A DNA stretch of 50,216 bases from JBMOPD01 sp049323615 (lineage in GTDB: Bacteria > Bacillota > Desulfotomaculia > Desulfotomaculales > Desulfocucumaceae): contig JBMOPD010000049.1 in assembly GCA_049323615.1 (NCBI GenBank), positions 1 to 50,216 on the forward strand. Reading direction: 5' to 3'. The notes below the pieces were generated by a model. The model saw nothing but the letters and a program-made list of their open reading frames with translations. It had not been told where the DNA came from and searched no databases. A program made the position numbers and the translations under genes. This document shows, piece after piece, positions 16,596 to 25,438 of the stretch (position 1 is the stretch's first letter; every line of letters starts with the position of its first letter).

Positions 16596-16797
16596 CTTGA
16601 TTCCCCCTGTTCATCCGTATACCTTAACTGTATATGCCGGACCCGGCCGGCTTGTTACGTTTGAACAGGAAACAATATATGAAGCCGGGATCAGGTAAAG
16701 ATTTTCGGGGTAGAAATTAATTAACCGGTTAAAAGCAAAACATCTCCGGCCCGAACACTTTTCTGACGAAATGTTCTTTCTCCAATATGGCCAATGG

Positions 16798-17742
16798 CTA
16801 TCCTTTGAGCCCGAGGGAAGTATACACCGCCCGGTCCACCGCGTTGTCAAAGGGAAGTCCGATATCCTTCCGGTACTGTATGATCACCTTTTCCATGCCG
16901 GGGCCCCAGATCCCGTCCACCTCAATGTCATAGCCAAGCCTTTTCAGCGCTCCCTGGACCTCCATCACAGCGGCTCCCACATCCCCCTGCCGCATCATTT
17001 TATACGTCGGCTCCATGTACAAAAACGGATTTCCCACAATGATCACCGGGGTTCCCACGGAGACCCAGCTGTACAGCTGCTCAACATGGGTGTTATGCAT
17101 CCGTATGCAGCCATGGGAATGGTAACCGCCGATTGAATAGGGCTTGTTTGTTCCATGAATGCCGTAAATTCCCCAGTTTACATCAAGGCCCATCCAGCGG
17201 GTTCCGAAACCGGTTCCCCAGTTGGCCGCCTTGCGGACAATTTTCCACGTCCCGATAGGGGTGGGGGTCTCCGGCTTGCCTATGCCCACCGGAAACTGGC
17301 AGTAAGGCTCACCGTCATTAAACAGTGTAAGGAGCCGCCTGTCGGTGTCTATCATGATCACCTTTTTCCCCCGGGGCGGCGGTTTTATATTTGACTGCAC
17401 CGGCCTTTCAATGGTCACGGCCAGTACATCCCAGGTATTTTCCTCCACTCTGCCGCTTACCGCCAGTCCGAATTTTTTCTGGAACCGGCAGACAGCTTCT
17501 TCGGTTTTAGCGTCAAAGACACCGTTCCGCGGGTCATTATAGAAACCCAGGGTGTGCAGGGCTTGCTGCAGTCCCCTGACGTCATCCCCCTTGAGCGGCG
17601 GGCTTTTGAGGTAAAGTTCCCGGGACTGGTCGCAATTAATGGGGCATATTATTGCGTTTAAAGACCGGGCATAAACATTTTCCGGAATTAAAACCAGCGT
17701 TATAAACAGGATAATCATTATCCATGCTTTCTTCAGGGCCAA
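16798..17742 (-). CDS. L,D-transpeptidase flanked by two peptidoglycan-binding domains
   Basis: This 314-residue exported protein has a signal peptide (AWIMIILFITLVLIPENVYA) and a PG_binding_1 domain at about 48-105 (DVRGLQQALHTLGFY, GVFDAKTEEAVCRFQKKFGL). A YkuD catalytic domain lies at about 125-245 (KKVIMIDTDRRLLTLF, TPTPIGTWKI, GIYGIHGTNKPYSIGG, HSHGCIRMHN). A second PG_binding_1 domain follows at about 252-312 (VMEVQGALKRLGYDI, GIWGPGMEKVIIQYRKDIG). The active site is canonical. A catalytic domain sandwiched by two binding domains suggests tight attachment to the wall or cortex. TTG 17742 is chosen for AGGAGGG eight bases upstream. The gap to the divergent carboxypeptidase gene (17743-17966) should carry both promoters. 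Confidence 0.9.
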   Translation of the reverse strand: MALKKAWIMIILFITLVLIPENVYARSLNAIICPINCDQSRELYLKSPPLKGDDVRGLQQALHTLGFYNDPRNGVFDAKTEEAVCRFQKKFGLAVSGRVEENTWDVLAVTIERPVQSNIKPPPRGKKVIMIDTDRRLLTLFNDGEPYCQFPVGIGKPETPTPIGTWKIVRKAANWGTGFGTRWMGLDVNWGIYGIHGTNKPYSIGGYHSHGCIRMHNTHVEQLYSWVSVGTPVIIVGNPFLYMEPTYKMMRQGDVGAAVMEVQGALKRLGYDIEVDGIWGPGMEKVIIQYRKDIGLPFDNAVDRAVYTSLGLKG

Positions 17743-17966
17743 TAGATTTTCCCTCCTGTTCAGCCGGAGTAAATATCATCTCTATAGTTATCCCCTTTTT
17801 TTAAAGACCTTTATTCAAATTATCCCGATACCTGCGATGTGCACCACTTCTGCGGCAGGACTCTATATCCGGCCCAGGCCTTGGACCGCATATTTTTTTT
17901 AGGGGTTTCATACTTTGTGGCCAAAAGGGCACCCTAAACAAAAATGCCTTTATAGGAGTGAGTCCT

Positions 17967-19187
17967 TTGTTTAATAACAAAACAATGGTACTCTTATTTA
18001 TCTTTACTGTCTTATTCTCCACTGCCTGGGGCGGCAGAACGGTGTTTGGGCAAACCGCGGATTTTCAGGATGATGTATTTTTTCTCTACGAACCGGGCTT
18101 ACCGGCGTTCCCGGCGGGAAATTTCAACAAAAGCGGTCTGGTGACGGTAACGGCGGATGCCGCGGTGGTAATGGATGCGGACACGGGCCAGGTTCTCTAC
18201 GCCAAAAACCCGCACCAGCCCAGGCCCATCGCCAGCACCACCAAAATAATGACTGCCCTGCTGGCTATAGAGTGCGGTGATTTAAAAGGGGTGGTCACGG
18301 TAAGTCCCCGGGCGGCCGGGGTGGAGGGAAGCAGCATCTATTTAAGGGCCGGTGAAAGGCTTTCGCTGGAAGAGCTGTTGTACGGCGCCTTAATGCATTC
18401 GGGCAATGACGCCTGTGTGGCTATCGCCGAGTATATTGCCGGCCGGGAGGAGATTTTTGTTGACTGGATGAATTACAAGGCCCGCCTGTTGGGGCTTAAA
18501 CACACCCATTTCAGCAATACCAACGGCCTTCCGCACAAGGAACACCTTTCCTCCGCCTATGACCTGGCCACAATCACCAGACACGCCCTTAAGAATCCGG
18601 TATTCAACAAAATAGTGGCCACCAGGGGCCACGCCATAAGTGGACCCTGGGGCCGGCGTCTTTTAAGCAATACCAATCAGATGCTGTGGAGCTACCAGGG
18701 AGCCAACGGAGTTAAAACAGGCACCACCAATGCGGCCGGCCAGTGCCTGGTATCCTCCGCCAGCCGCGAAGGCCGCCGGCTGATTGCCGTTGTGCTGCAC
18801 AGCGACAGCCGCTATGCCGATTCCATCAGGCTTTTGGATTACTGTTTCGCCAATTTTAAAAACCAGACAGTGGCCAGAAGCGGGGAGGCTTTTTCCTCCA
18901 TAAGCGTGCGCGATGGGACTGAAACCAGGGTTCCGGTGGGGTGCCTGAAAGACGTTGTGGTGACAGTGCCGGTGAAGAAAAATGGGGCAATAGAAGAGAT
19001 CGTTATGAAGGACCGGGAGATTGTCGCGCCGGTAAAACCGGGGCAGGCAGTGGGGAAATTGCTGGTTTTGGACGGGGGTGAGCCCGTGACCGAAACGGAC
19101 CTGGTAACTTTCGGTCAGGTGGAAAGGCTGCCCGTGTACAGGCAGGTTTATAACAGGATACTGAATGAAGTGTCTCCCGACCCGTAA
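17967..19187 (+). CDS. D-alanyl-D-alanine carboxypeptidase (peptidase S11, DacF/DacB type)
   Basis: This penicillin-binding protein of about 406 residues has a signal peptide (TMVLLFIFTVLFSTAWG) and all three active-site motifs: S-x-x-K in IASTTKIMTALLA, S-x-N in MHSGNDACVAIAEY and K-T-G in VKTGTTNAAG. The C-terminal PBP5-like domain (about 300-400) is present. It trims the terminal D-Ala of pentapeptides, lowering crosslinking; sporulation versions shape the cortex. Sporulation-specific use is inferred from neighbours only. TTG 17967, eight bases after AGGAG, is preferred to GTG 17958. Its 3' end overlaps the convergent lipA gene by 40 bases. Confidence 0.9.
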   Translation: MFNNKTMVLLFIFTVLFSTAWGGRTVFGQTADFQDDVFFLYEPGLPAFPAGNFNKSGLVTVTADAAVVMDADTGQVLYAKNPHQPRPIASTTKIMTALLAIECGDLKGVVTVSPRAAGVEGSSIYLRAGERLSLEELLYGALMHSGNDACVAIAEYIAGREEIFVDWMNYKARLLGLKHTHFSNTNGLPHKEHLSSAYDLATITRHALKNPVFNKIVATRGHAISGPWGRRLLSNTNQMLWSYQGANGVKTGTTNAAGQCLVSSASREGRRLIAVVLHSDSRYADSIRLLDYCFANFKNQTVARSGEAFSSISVRDGTETRVPVGCLKDVVVTVPVKKNGAIEEIVMKDREIVAPVKPGQAVGKLLVLDGGEPVTETDLVTFGQVERLPVYRQVYNRILNEVSPDP

Positions 19188-20056
19188 TTCCGGCCCCCTG
19201 GGGTGAGGCATTCCCCGGCCCGGTAAGAACTGCGCACGAAGGGGCCGCAGACGGCGTGCGAAAATCCCATGGCCAGGGCGGTTTCCCTTATAACGTCGAA
19301 AGTCTCGGGAGTGACGAACTCTTTGACCTCCAGGTGCCGGGGGGAGGGCTGCAGGTACTGGCCCACGGTGATGATATCGCAGCCGGCCGACCGCAGGTCC
19401 GCCAGGGCCTGCTTCACTTCCGCCAGTTCCTCCCCCAGCCCCACCATCAGCCCGGATTTGGTCAACACCCCGGGCTGCCTCTTTTTAACCCTCTCCAGCA
19501 GCGCTAGACTGCGCCGGTAGCCCGCCCCCGGGCGGACGCGCCGGTACAGCCTGGCCACGGTCTCTATGTTGTGGTTGTATACCTCGGGGGCCTCCGCGGC
19601 CACCTCGTCTACGGACCTGAGGCGGCCCCTGAAATCCGGGGTGAGCACCTCCACCGTGGTCCCCGGCTGCCTTTCCCTGATGGCCCGGATGGCGCCCACG
19701 AACTGGGAGGCGCCCCCGTCCGCCAGATCGTCCCGGGTAACCGACGTTACCACCGCGTGGCGCAGCCCCAGGGCCGCCACCGCCTCGGCCACCCGGAGGG
19801 GCTCCGCCGGGTCCGGGGGAGCGGGCTGCGCCTTTTCCACCGCGCAAAAAGTGCACCTCCGGGTGCACCTGTTTCCCAGAATCATGAAAGTGGCCGTTTT
19901 CTGGGCGTAGCACTCCCCCATGTTGGGGCACATGGCGCTGCTGCAGACTGTGTTCAGGCCCAGCTCACCGATCAGGTCCCTGGTTGACTGGATATCGCCG
20001 TGCCCTGGCAGCTTCTTTTTAAGCCATGCGGGAAAACGGGAAGACAATTTAATCAC
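19148..20056 (-). CDS. lipA: Lipoyl synthase
   Basis: This 302-residue radical-SAM enzyme inserts two sulfurs into octanoyl groups on lipoyl domains. It has both cluster motifs: the auxiliary C-x4-C-x5-C in CSSAMCPNMGEC and the SAM C-x3-C-x2-C in CTRRCTFC, preceded by TATFMILGN. The C-terminal RSSY needed for the auxiliary cluster is in GPFVRSSYRAGE. Later family motifs are NHNIETV, KSGLMVGLGE and TVGQYLQPSPRHL. The start is GTG 20056 or TTG 20047; AGGGAG fits the latter better. It follows ald by about 60 bases across a heptad array, and with lipM completes the lipoate route that GcvH needs. Confidence 0.93.
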   Translation of the reverse strand: MIKLSSRFPAWLKKKLPGHGDIQSTRDLIGELGLNTVCSSAMCPNMGECYAQKTATFMILGNRCTRRCTFCAVEKAQPAPPDPAEPLRVAEAVAALGLRHAVVTSVTRDDLADGGASQFVGAIRAIRERQPGTTVEVLTPDFRGRLRSVDEVAAEAPEVYNHNIETVARLYRRVRPGAGYRRSLALLERVKKRQPGVLTKSGLMVGLGEELAEVKQALADLRSAGCDIITVGQYLQPSPRHLEVKEFVTPETFDVIRETALAMGFSHAVCGPFVRSSYRAGECLTPGGRNYGSGDTSFSILL

Positions 20057-20075
20057 TCCCTGGCCTGAAATTTCG

Positions 20076-20106
20076 GTCAGAATCCAGAATTCAGAATCCG
20101 GAATTT
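20076..20106. repeat. Heptad array between ald and lipA
   Basis: TCAGAATCCAGAATTCAGAA with units of seven (CAGAATC CAGAATT CAGAATC). It belongs to the same family as the arrays at 21334 and 40955. Confidence 0.8.
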
Positions 20107-20115
20107 TCGGCGGCT

Positions 20116-21231
20116 TTATTCCAGGGTTTGGTCGAGCGGTGTATACTCCAACCCCAGCGACTCGGCCACCGGCTTACAGGTAAGCCGGCCGTTGTGGGTG
20201 TTCACGCCCCGGGCTATGGCCCTGCTTTCCCTGACCGCCCGCAGGAACCCCTTGCCGGCGATTTCCAGGGCATAGGGCAGAGTAACGTTGGTCAGGGCGA
20301 AGGTGGACGTCCGGGCCACCGCGCCGGGCATGTTGGCCACCGCATAGTGTATTACCCCGTGTTTTTCGTAGACCGGGTTGCTGTGGGTGGTTACCCTGTC
20401 GATGGTCTCCACCGACCCGCCCTGGTCGATGGCCACGTCCACAATCACCGAGCCGGGCTTCATCTGCCTGACCATTTCCCCGGTTACCAGGTGCGGCGCC
20501 TTGGCGCCGGGCACCAGCACGGCCCCGATCACCAGGTCGGCGTATTTAACCGCGTTCTCTATGTTGTAGCTGTTTGACATCAGCGTCTTGATGCGGCTTC
20601 CGAATATGTCGTCAATGTAACGCAGGCGCTCGGCGCTGCGGTCGATAATGGTAACCTGGGCGCCCATGCCCAGGGCCATCTTGGCCGCGTTCATGCCTAC
20701 GGTGCCGCCGCCGACGATCACCACATCGGCCGCCGGGACTCCGGGCACCCCGCCCATCAGGACACCCTTCCCCCCCTGGGGTTTTTCCAGAAAGCGGGCG
20801 CCTATCTGCACCGCCATCCGGCCCGCCACCTCGCTCATGGGGGTAAGCAGCGGCAGCGCCCCGTTGTCGGTCTGGATGGTTTCGTAAGCGATGCCGGTCA
20901 CTTTCCTGTCCAGCAGCATCCTGGTAAGTTCCGGCTCCCTGGCTAGGTGCAGGTAGGTAAAAAGTACCTGTCCGGGGCTGTAAAAGGAATATTCTTCCGG
21001 AAGGGGCTCCTTGACCTTTATAATCATTTCGGCCTCGGCGTACACCGTTTCCCTGGCGGCTATCCGCGCCCCGGCTTCCCTGTATGCGTCGTCGCTTATC
21101 CCGCTGCCCTGCCCGGCGCCGGCCTCGATAATCACCCGGTGGCCGGCGGCCACCATGTCCTTGACTCCGGCCTGCGTAATGGCCACCCTGTCCTCGTTGC
21201 TTTTTATCTCCCTGGGAACACCTATAATCAT
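20116..21231 (-). CDS. ald: Alanine dehydrogenase
   Basis: This 371-residue NAD-dependent enzyme interconverts alanine with pyruvate and ammonia. It opens MIIGVPREIKSNEDRVA, with the substrate-binding Lys in IIKVKEPL and HLA in TYLHLAREP. The Rossmann motif is VVIVGGGTVGMNAAKMALGM, and the active-site Asp is in VDVAIDQGGSVET. Length matches the family. ATG 21231 with AGGAGGG at seven bases is clearly the start; the frame is open 52 codons further, but that part is repeat sequence. It lies 170 bases after lipM on the same strand. Its place in a glycine operon suggests joint handling of glycine, alanine and pyruvate nitrogen (inference). Confidence 0.95.
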   Translation of the reverse strand: MIIGVPREIKSNEDRVAITQAGVKDMVAAGHRVIIEAGAGQGSGISDDAYREAGARIAARETVYAEAEMIIKVKEPLPEEYSFYSPGQVLFTYLHLAREPELTRMLLDRKVTGIAYETIQTDNGALPLLTPMSEVAGRMAVQIGARFLEKPQGGKGVLMGGVPGVPAADVVIVGGGTVGMNAAKMALGMGAQVTIIDRSAERLRYIDDIFGSRIKTLMSNSYNIENAVKYADLVIGAVLVPGAKAPHLVTGEMVRQMKPGSVIVDVAIDQGGSVETIDRVTTHSNPVYEKHGVIHYAVANMPGAVARTSTFALTNVTLPYALEIAGKGFLRAVRESRAIARGVNTHNGRLTCKPVAESLGLEYTPLDQTLE

Positions 21232-21333
21232 TATAAACCCTCCTGACTCCTTACCAACAAGATTTCCAGGATAGTTTCCCATGCCGCCAGCGGCACCACG
21301 AATCATGAAACCACCTTCATTCCTGCTTTTCCC

Positions 21334-21381
21334 ATTCTGGATTCTGGATTCTGGCTCCTGGATTCTGGATTCCGACAGAAT
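21334..21381. repeat. Heptad array between lipM and ald (best-preserved)
   Basis: Six to seven consecutive seven-base units of the type ATTCTGG (one variant CTCCTGG) run through this stretch and end in CCGACAGAATG. The array is stop-free on the minus strand, which creates a false N-terminal extension of ald. Confidence 0.9.
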
Positions 21382-21404
21382 GAGCATTACAGGATAAGGT
21401 ATTT

Positions 21405-22196
21405 TCAGGATAGATTACCGTACTTTTCCTTGCCCAGTTTTTCGGCCAGGCACACCTCCTCGGCTGTCAACTCGCCCGGCTCCAGTTCAATCCCCAGGGC
21501 TTCGGTAAAGCCCCCGGCCAGCGCCCTGATCACCTCGGAAGGCGACGCCGGGCGGCCCAAAGCCTCTTCCAGGGAGGTGGCCCTTTGGCAAAAGCGCTGC
21601 CGCTGCTCCTCCCGAAGCTGCTCCGACTGAAATCTGAGGACCTGAAAAAGGGTCCGGGCGTCGTGCACCAGGGGCAGGGCTCCGTGCTGGAGGACGCAGC
21701 CGTGCCTCCGGCACTGGGCGTTGCCCGCCAGCTTGCGGCCGCCGGCCACCAGTTCATACAGGGCGGCCCCGTCAAAGCAGGCCGCCCCTTTTAGGGCCGG
21801 CTCCCCGGCCTCATTTAAAGACACTTCCACCCCCAGGCGGCCCAACCCCAGTACCAGCGCCCGGCTGAGGCGAAGGTAGGATTCGGCCACCGACCCGCAC
21901 ACCACCGGGTTGTCATCCCGGGCTATGATGCTGTAAGTCACCTCTTCATGATGCAGGACGGCCCGGCCCCCGGTGGGGCGGCGCACCACGTCCACCCCCA
22001 GCCTCCTGCAGGCCTCAAAATCCACCGTCTCTTCCGGCTCCTGAAAATACCCCAGGGTCACGGCCGGCGGGTCCCAGCCGTAGAAGCGCAGGGTGGGCGG
22101 GCTTCCGCCCCGGGAGTGCACCAGCATTATGGCCTCGTCCACCGCCATGTTGTAGGACCCGCTTTTCCGGCCGGTATCTAAGAGCCGCCACTTCAT
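21405..22196 (-). CDS. lipM: Octanoyltransferase LipM
   Basis: This 263-residue member of the biotin/lipoate ligase fold has LLDTGRKSGSYNMAVDEAI, RRPTGGRAVLHHEEVTYSI, the catalytic Cys140 in GAACFDGAALYEL and Lys155 in GGRKLAGNAQCR. The Cys-containing loop and layout match Bacillus LipM, which moves octanoate from acyl carrier protein to GcvH, rather than ATP-dependent LplA. Here gcvH is in the same transcript, so substrate and enzyme are made together. ATG 22196 starts directly after the gcvPB stop with GGGGGG upstream, which implies translational coupling. Confidence 0.88.
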   Translation of the reverse strand: MKWRLLDTGRKSGSYNMAVDEAIMLVHSRGGSPPTLRFYGWDPPAVTLGYFQEPEETVDFEACRRLGVDVVRRPTGGRAVLHHEEVTYSIIARDDNPVVCGSVAESYLRLSRALVLGLGRLGVEVSLNEAGEPALKGAACFDGAALYELVAGGRKLAGNAQCRRHGCVLQHGALPLVHDARTLFQVLRFQSEQLREEQRQRFCQRATSLEEALGRPASPSEVIRALAGGFTEALGIELEPGELTAEEVCLAEKLGKEKYGNLS

Positions 22197-23669
22197 TTAA
22201 CTACCCCCCGCCGGCGGCTGCCAGCGCAGCACGGGTTTGCGGGCCGCGGTGACCTCGTCCAGCCTGGAAACCGGCGTCACACGCGGGGCCTCCTTGAGCA
22301 GTTGCGGATTTTCCCGGCCCTCCCGGGCTATATCCTGCATGGCGCCGGCGAAGGCATCCAGGGTGGCCCTGCTTTCTGTCTCGGTGGGCTCCACCATCAG
22401 CGCCTCCTCCACGATCAGGGGAAAATAGACCGTGGGCGGGTGGTAGCCGTAGTCCATCAGTCTTTTGGCTATATCGATGGTATGCAGCCCGGCCTCCTTG
22501 AAACCATCGGGCGGGGTGATTACAAACTCGTGCATGCAGTAGCGGTCAAAGGGCACCCGGTAAGTCTCCCTGAGCAGGGAGAGCAGGTAATTGGCGTTGA
22601 GCACTGCGTTTTCACTGACTTCCCGCAAGCCCTCCCCGCCCAGGGCCCGGATGTAAGTGTAGGCCTTTACCACCACCCCGAAATTGCCGTAAAAGGAGCG
22701 CACTTTGCCGATGGACAGGGGGCGATCGCTGTCAAGGCAGTATTTCCCCTCCCCGGGGTTAAAACTGACCACGGGGGTGGGAAGGAAGGGCGCCAGAAAT
22801 GACTTCACCCCCACCGGGCCGGACCCGGGCCCCCCTCCTCCGTGGGGCGTGGAAAAAGTCTTGTGCAGGTTCAGGTGGATGACGTCGAATCCCATGTCCC
22901 CGGGCCGGGAAATGCCCAGTACGGCGTTCATGTTGGCGCCGTCGCAGTACAGCAGCGCCCCGGCCCGGTGCACCGCCCCGGCAATTTCCACGATATCCTT
23001 CTCAAAGAGGCCCAGGGTGTTCGGGTTGGTCAGCATCACGGCGGCGGTGTCGTCCCCCAGGGCCTCCTTTAAAGCGTCGATATCCACCGTGCCGTCCGGG
23101 CCCGACCTGATCTGCCGCACCTCCATCCCGCACAGGGCGGCGGTAGCCGGGTTTGTTCCGTGGGACGAGTCGGGTACGATGACCCGGCGCCGCCCGGTTT
23201 CACCCCTGTGGTCATGGTAGGCCTTGATCATCAGCAGGCCGGTGAACTCCCCGTGGGCCCCGGCCGCGGGCTGCAGGGTAAATTCATCCATGCCGGTTAT
23301 CTCGGCCAGGTAGCACTGGGTTTCGCACATCAGCTTCAGCGCCCCCTGCGCCTGGTCCTCCGGCTGGTACGGGTGCAGGCGGGCGAATCCCGGCAGCCTG
23401 GCCGCAAATTCGCTTACCTTGGGGTTGTACTTCATGGTGCAGGAACCCAGGGGGTAAAACCCGGTGTCCACTCCGTAATTGAGGGCGGACAGGCGTGTAA
23501 AGTGGCCCGCCACTTCCCGCTCCCCCACCTCGGGCAGTGCGGGGGGCTTTTTGCGCAGGAGTCCCTCCGGTACCATCTCCTCCAGCGGCCGGACGGGAAC
23601 GTCAAAGTCCGGCATTACTGATGAAGTCCGGCCGGGGGCGCCCAGTTCAAAAATAAGGGGTTCGGCCAT
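22197..23669 (-). CDS. gcvPB: Glycine dehydrogenase (decarboxylating) subunit 2
   Basis: This 490-residue C-terminal-half P protein contains the PLP lysine in LNLHKTFSTPHGGGGPG, as well as YPLGSCTMKYNPK, PAAGAHGEFTGLLMI and DSSHGTNPATAA. With GcvPA it decarboxylates glycine and transfers aminomethyl to lipoyl-GcvH. ATG 23669, with GGAGGGG seven bases upstream, is taken rather than a frame 12 codons longer. It begins one base after the gcvPA stop region, so subunits are probably made in equal amounts. A split P protein is usual in Firmicutes and archaea. Confidence 0.95.
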   Translation of the reverse strand: MAEPLIFELGAPGRTSSVMPDFDVPVRPLEEMVPEGLLRKKPPALPEVGEREVAGHFTRLSALNYGVDTGFYPLGSCTMKYNPKVSEFAARLPGFARLHPYQPEDQAQGALKLMCETQCYLAEITGMDEFTLQPAAGAHGEFTGLLMIKAYHDHRGETGRRRVIVPDSSHGTNPATAALCGMEVRQIRSGPDGTVDIDALKEALGDDTAAVMLTNPNTLGLFEKDIVEIAGAVHRAGALLYCDGANMNAVLGISRPGDMGFDVIHLNLHKTFSTPHGGGGPGSGPVGVKSFLAPFLPTPVVSFNPGEGKYCLDSDRPLSIGKVRSFYGNFGVVVKAYTYIRALGGEGLREVSENAVLNANYLLSLLRETYRVPFDRYCMHEFVITPPDGFKEAGLHTIDIAKRLMDYGYHPPTVYFPLIVEEALMVEPTETESRATLDAFAGAMQDIAREGRENPQLLKEAPRVTPVSRLDEVTAARKPVLRWQPPAGGS

Positions 23670-23670
23670 T

Positions 23671-25008
23671 TTACATCCCCTCCAGTCCGGCGGCCAGGCG
23701 TTCAATTTCCCCCCTGGTGCGCAGTTCGGTGCAGCAAAGCAGCATGTGCCCGGAGTACCGGGGATAGAAGCGCCCCAGGTCCAGGCCGCCGATTATTTTG
23801 TCTTTCAGCAGCCGTCGGTTCGCCGCCGACGGGTCCTCGGCCAGTTTCACGGCGAATTCCTTAAAGAAAGGCGCCTTGAAGGAAGGTTCCACTCCTTTTA
23901 TGGAGGTGATCAGGCTGTGGGCATAGTGCGCCTTTTGCAGGCACAACTCCGCCACCCGCCGCAGCCCCTCCCTGCCCAGGCAGCTGAGGTAGATGGTGGC
24001 GGCCAGGGCGCAGAGGGCCTCGTTGGAACAGATGTTGGAGGAGGCCTTTTCCCGGCGGATATGCTGTTCCCTGGCCTGCAGGGTGAGCACGAAACCCCTT
24101 CGCCCCAGCCTGTCAACCGTCTGCCCCACCAGCCGGCCGGGCATACGCCGCACCAGCTTCTGCCGGCAGGCCAGGAACCCGAGGTAAGGCCCGCCGAAAC
24201 TGACGTGGTTGCCCAGGCCCTGGCCCTCACCCACCACTATGTCGGCCCCGTACTCCCCCGGGGCCTCCAAAATCCCGAGGGAAACCGGGTCGGCGCAGAC
24301 CACGAAAAGGGCGTTGTGGCGGCGGGCCAATTCCCCGATCCGCGGAGCCTCTTCCAGGCAGCCGAAGAAATTGGGCTGCTGGATTATTACCGCCGCTGTC
24401 CGGCCGTCCACCAGCCCCGCCAGCTCTTCCGGGCCGGTTACTCCGTCCGTGACGGGGGTTTCAGTTATAGTTATCCCCCGGTGTTTCAGGTAGGTGTGGA
24501 CGGTGCGCCTGTACTCCGGGTGAACTGCGCCGGAGAGGAGAACCTTATTTTTCCTTGTGTCTTCACAGGCCATCAGGGCCGCCTCGGCCAGGGCGCTGGC
24601 GCCGTCGTAGAGCGAGGCGTTGGCCACATCCATGCCGGTGAGTGCGCAGATAAGCGACTGGTATTCAAATATGGCCTGCAGGGTGCCCTGGCTGATTTCC
24701 GCCTGGTACGGGGTATAGGAGGTATAAAACTCCGATCGCAGCAAGAGTTGATCAACTATATGGGGAACATAATGGTCATAGGCCCCGGCGCCGAGGAAGC
24801 AGGCATAGTCATCCAGGCTGCAGTTGTCCGCGGACATGTCTCTCATATGGCGGGAAAGTTCCGGCTCGGCCATGGGATGGGGGAGGTTCATGGGGTGTTT
24901 CAGCCTTACCCCGGGCGGAACGTCCCTGAAAAGTTCCTCCATGTCGGCCGCCCCGATGCGGTCAAGCATTTCCCGCCGGTCATCCGCGGTGTTTAAAACA
25001 TAGCGCAT
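23671..25008 (-). CDS. gcvPA: Glycine dehydrogenase (decarboxylating) subunit 1
   Basis: This 445-residue N-terminal half of the P protein includes the family motifs FLGAGAYDHYVPH, FYTSYTPYQAEISQGTLQ, YDGASALAEAALMA, QQPNFFGCLE and GEGQGLGNHVSFGGPYLG. It partners GcvPB encoded next. The ATG follows GGAGGTG (minus strand), and the gene starts about 47 bases after the gcvH stop. No truncation or missing motif is apparent. Confidence 0.95.
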   Translation of the reverse strand: MRYVLNTADDRREMLDRIGAADMEELFRDVPPGVRLKHPMNLPHPMAEPELSRHMRDMSADNCSLDDYACFLGAGAYDHYVPHIVDQLLLRSEFYTSYTPYQAEISQGTLQAIFEYQSLICALTGMDVANASLYDGASALAEAALMACEDTRKNKVLLSGAVHPEYRRTVHTYLKHRGITITETPVTDGVTGPEELAGLVDGRTAAVIIQQPNFFGCLEEAPRIGELARRHNALFVVCADPVSLGILEAPGEYGADIVVGEGQGLGNHVSFGGPYLGFLACRQKLVRRMPGRLVGQTVDRLGRRGFVLTLQAREQHIRREKASSNICSNEALCALAATIYLSCLGREGLRRVAELCLQKAHYAHSLITSIKGVEPSFKAPFFKEFAVKLAEDPSAANRRLLKDKIIGGLDLGRFYPRYSGHMLLCCTELRTRGEIERLAAGLEGM

Positions 25009-25055
25009 TTCATCACCTCCAGAAATAGGGATCAGCCCTCCCCAATCCCTTTTCC

Positions 25056-25436
25056 CTACTTGCTTTCCAACAATTCCCTGTATGCCTCCGGGGAGAGCAG
25101 CTTATCCAGCTCCGCCGGGTCTGCCAGCTCTATCTCCACAATCCAGCCCCTGCCGTAGGGGTCCTCGTTGATCAGGCCGGGGGAGTCAAGGAGCTCCTCG
25201 TTTACCGCCGTCACCTTCCCGGAAACAGGGCTGTAATAATCAGACGCGGCCTTCACCGATTCCACCACGCCGAGGGACTCGCCGGCCCCCACCCCGGTTC
25301 CGACCTCCGGCAGTTCGACAAATACAACGCTTCCCAGGGCTTCCTGGGCATAATGGGTTATCCCCACCCGGCCGGTCTTCCCGTCCACCTTTATCCACTC
25401 ATGATCAGTGCTGTAAAACAGTCCTTCCAAAACCAT
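25056..25436 (-). CDS. gcvH: Glycine cleavage system H protein
   Basis: This 126-residue lipoyl carrier has FYSTDHEWIKVDG, VGITHYAQEALGSVVFVELP and the lipoylated Lys62 in VESVKAASDYYSPVSG. It shuttles the aminomethyl group between P and T proteins and is the natural octanoyl acceptor of LipM. Its ribosome-binding site AAAGGAGG lies within the last codons of gcvT, and the ATG follows the gcvT stop by two bases, a coupled arrangement. Confidence 0.97.
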   Translation of the reverse strand: MVLEGLFYSTDHEWIKVDGKTGRVGITHYAQEALGSVVFVELPEVGTGVGAGESLGVVESVKAASDYYSPVSGKVTAVNEELLDSPGLINEDPYGRGWIVEIELADPAELDKLLSPEAYRELLESK

Positions 25437-25438
25437 CT

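Noticed and set aside
21232..21387. N-terminal extension of alanine dehydrogenase
   Set aside because: The extra 52 codons translate heptad repeat DNA; the family start and a good ribosome-binding site are at 21231.
23479..24996. 505-codon plus-strand open frame opposite gcvPA/gcvPB
   Set aside because: It is the complement of two well-supported genes in GC-rich DNA, with no motifs and shadow-type composition.
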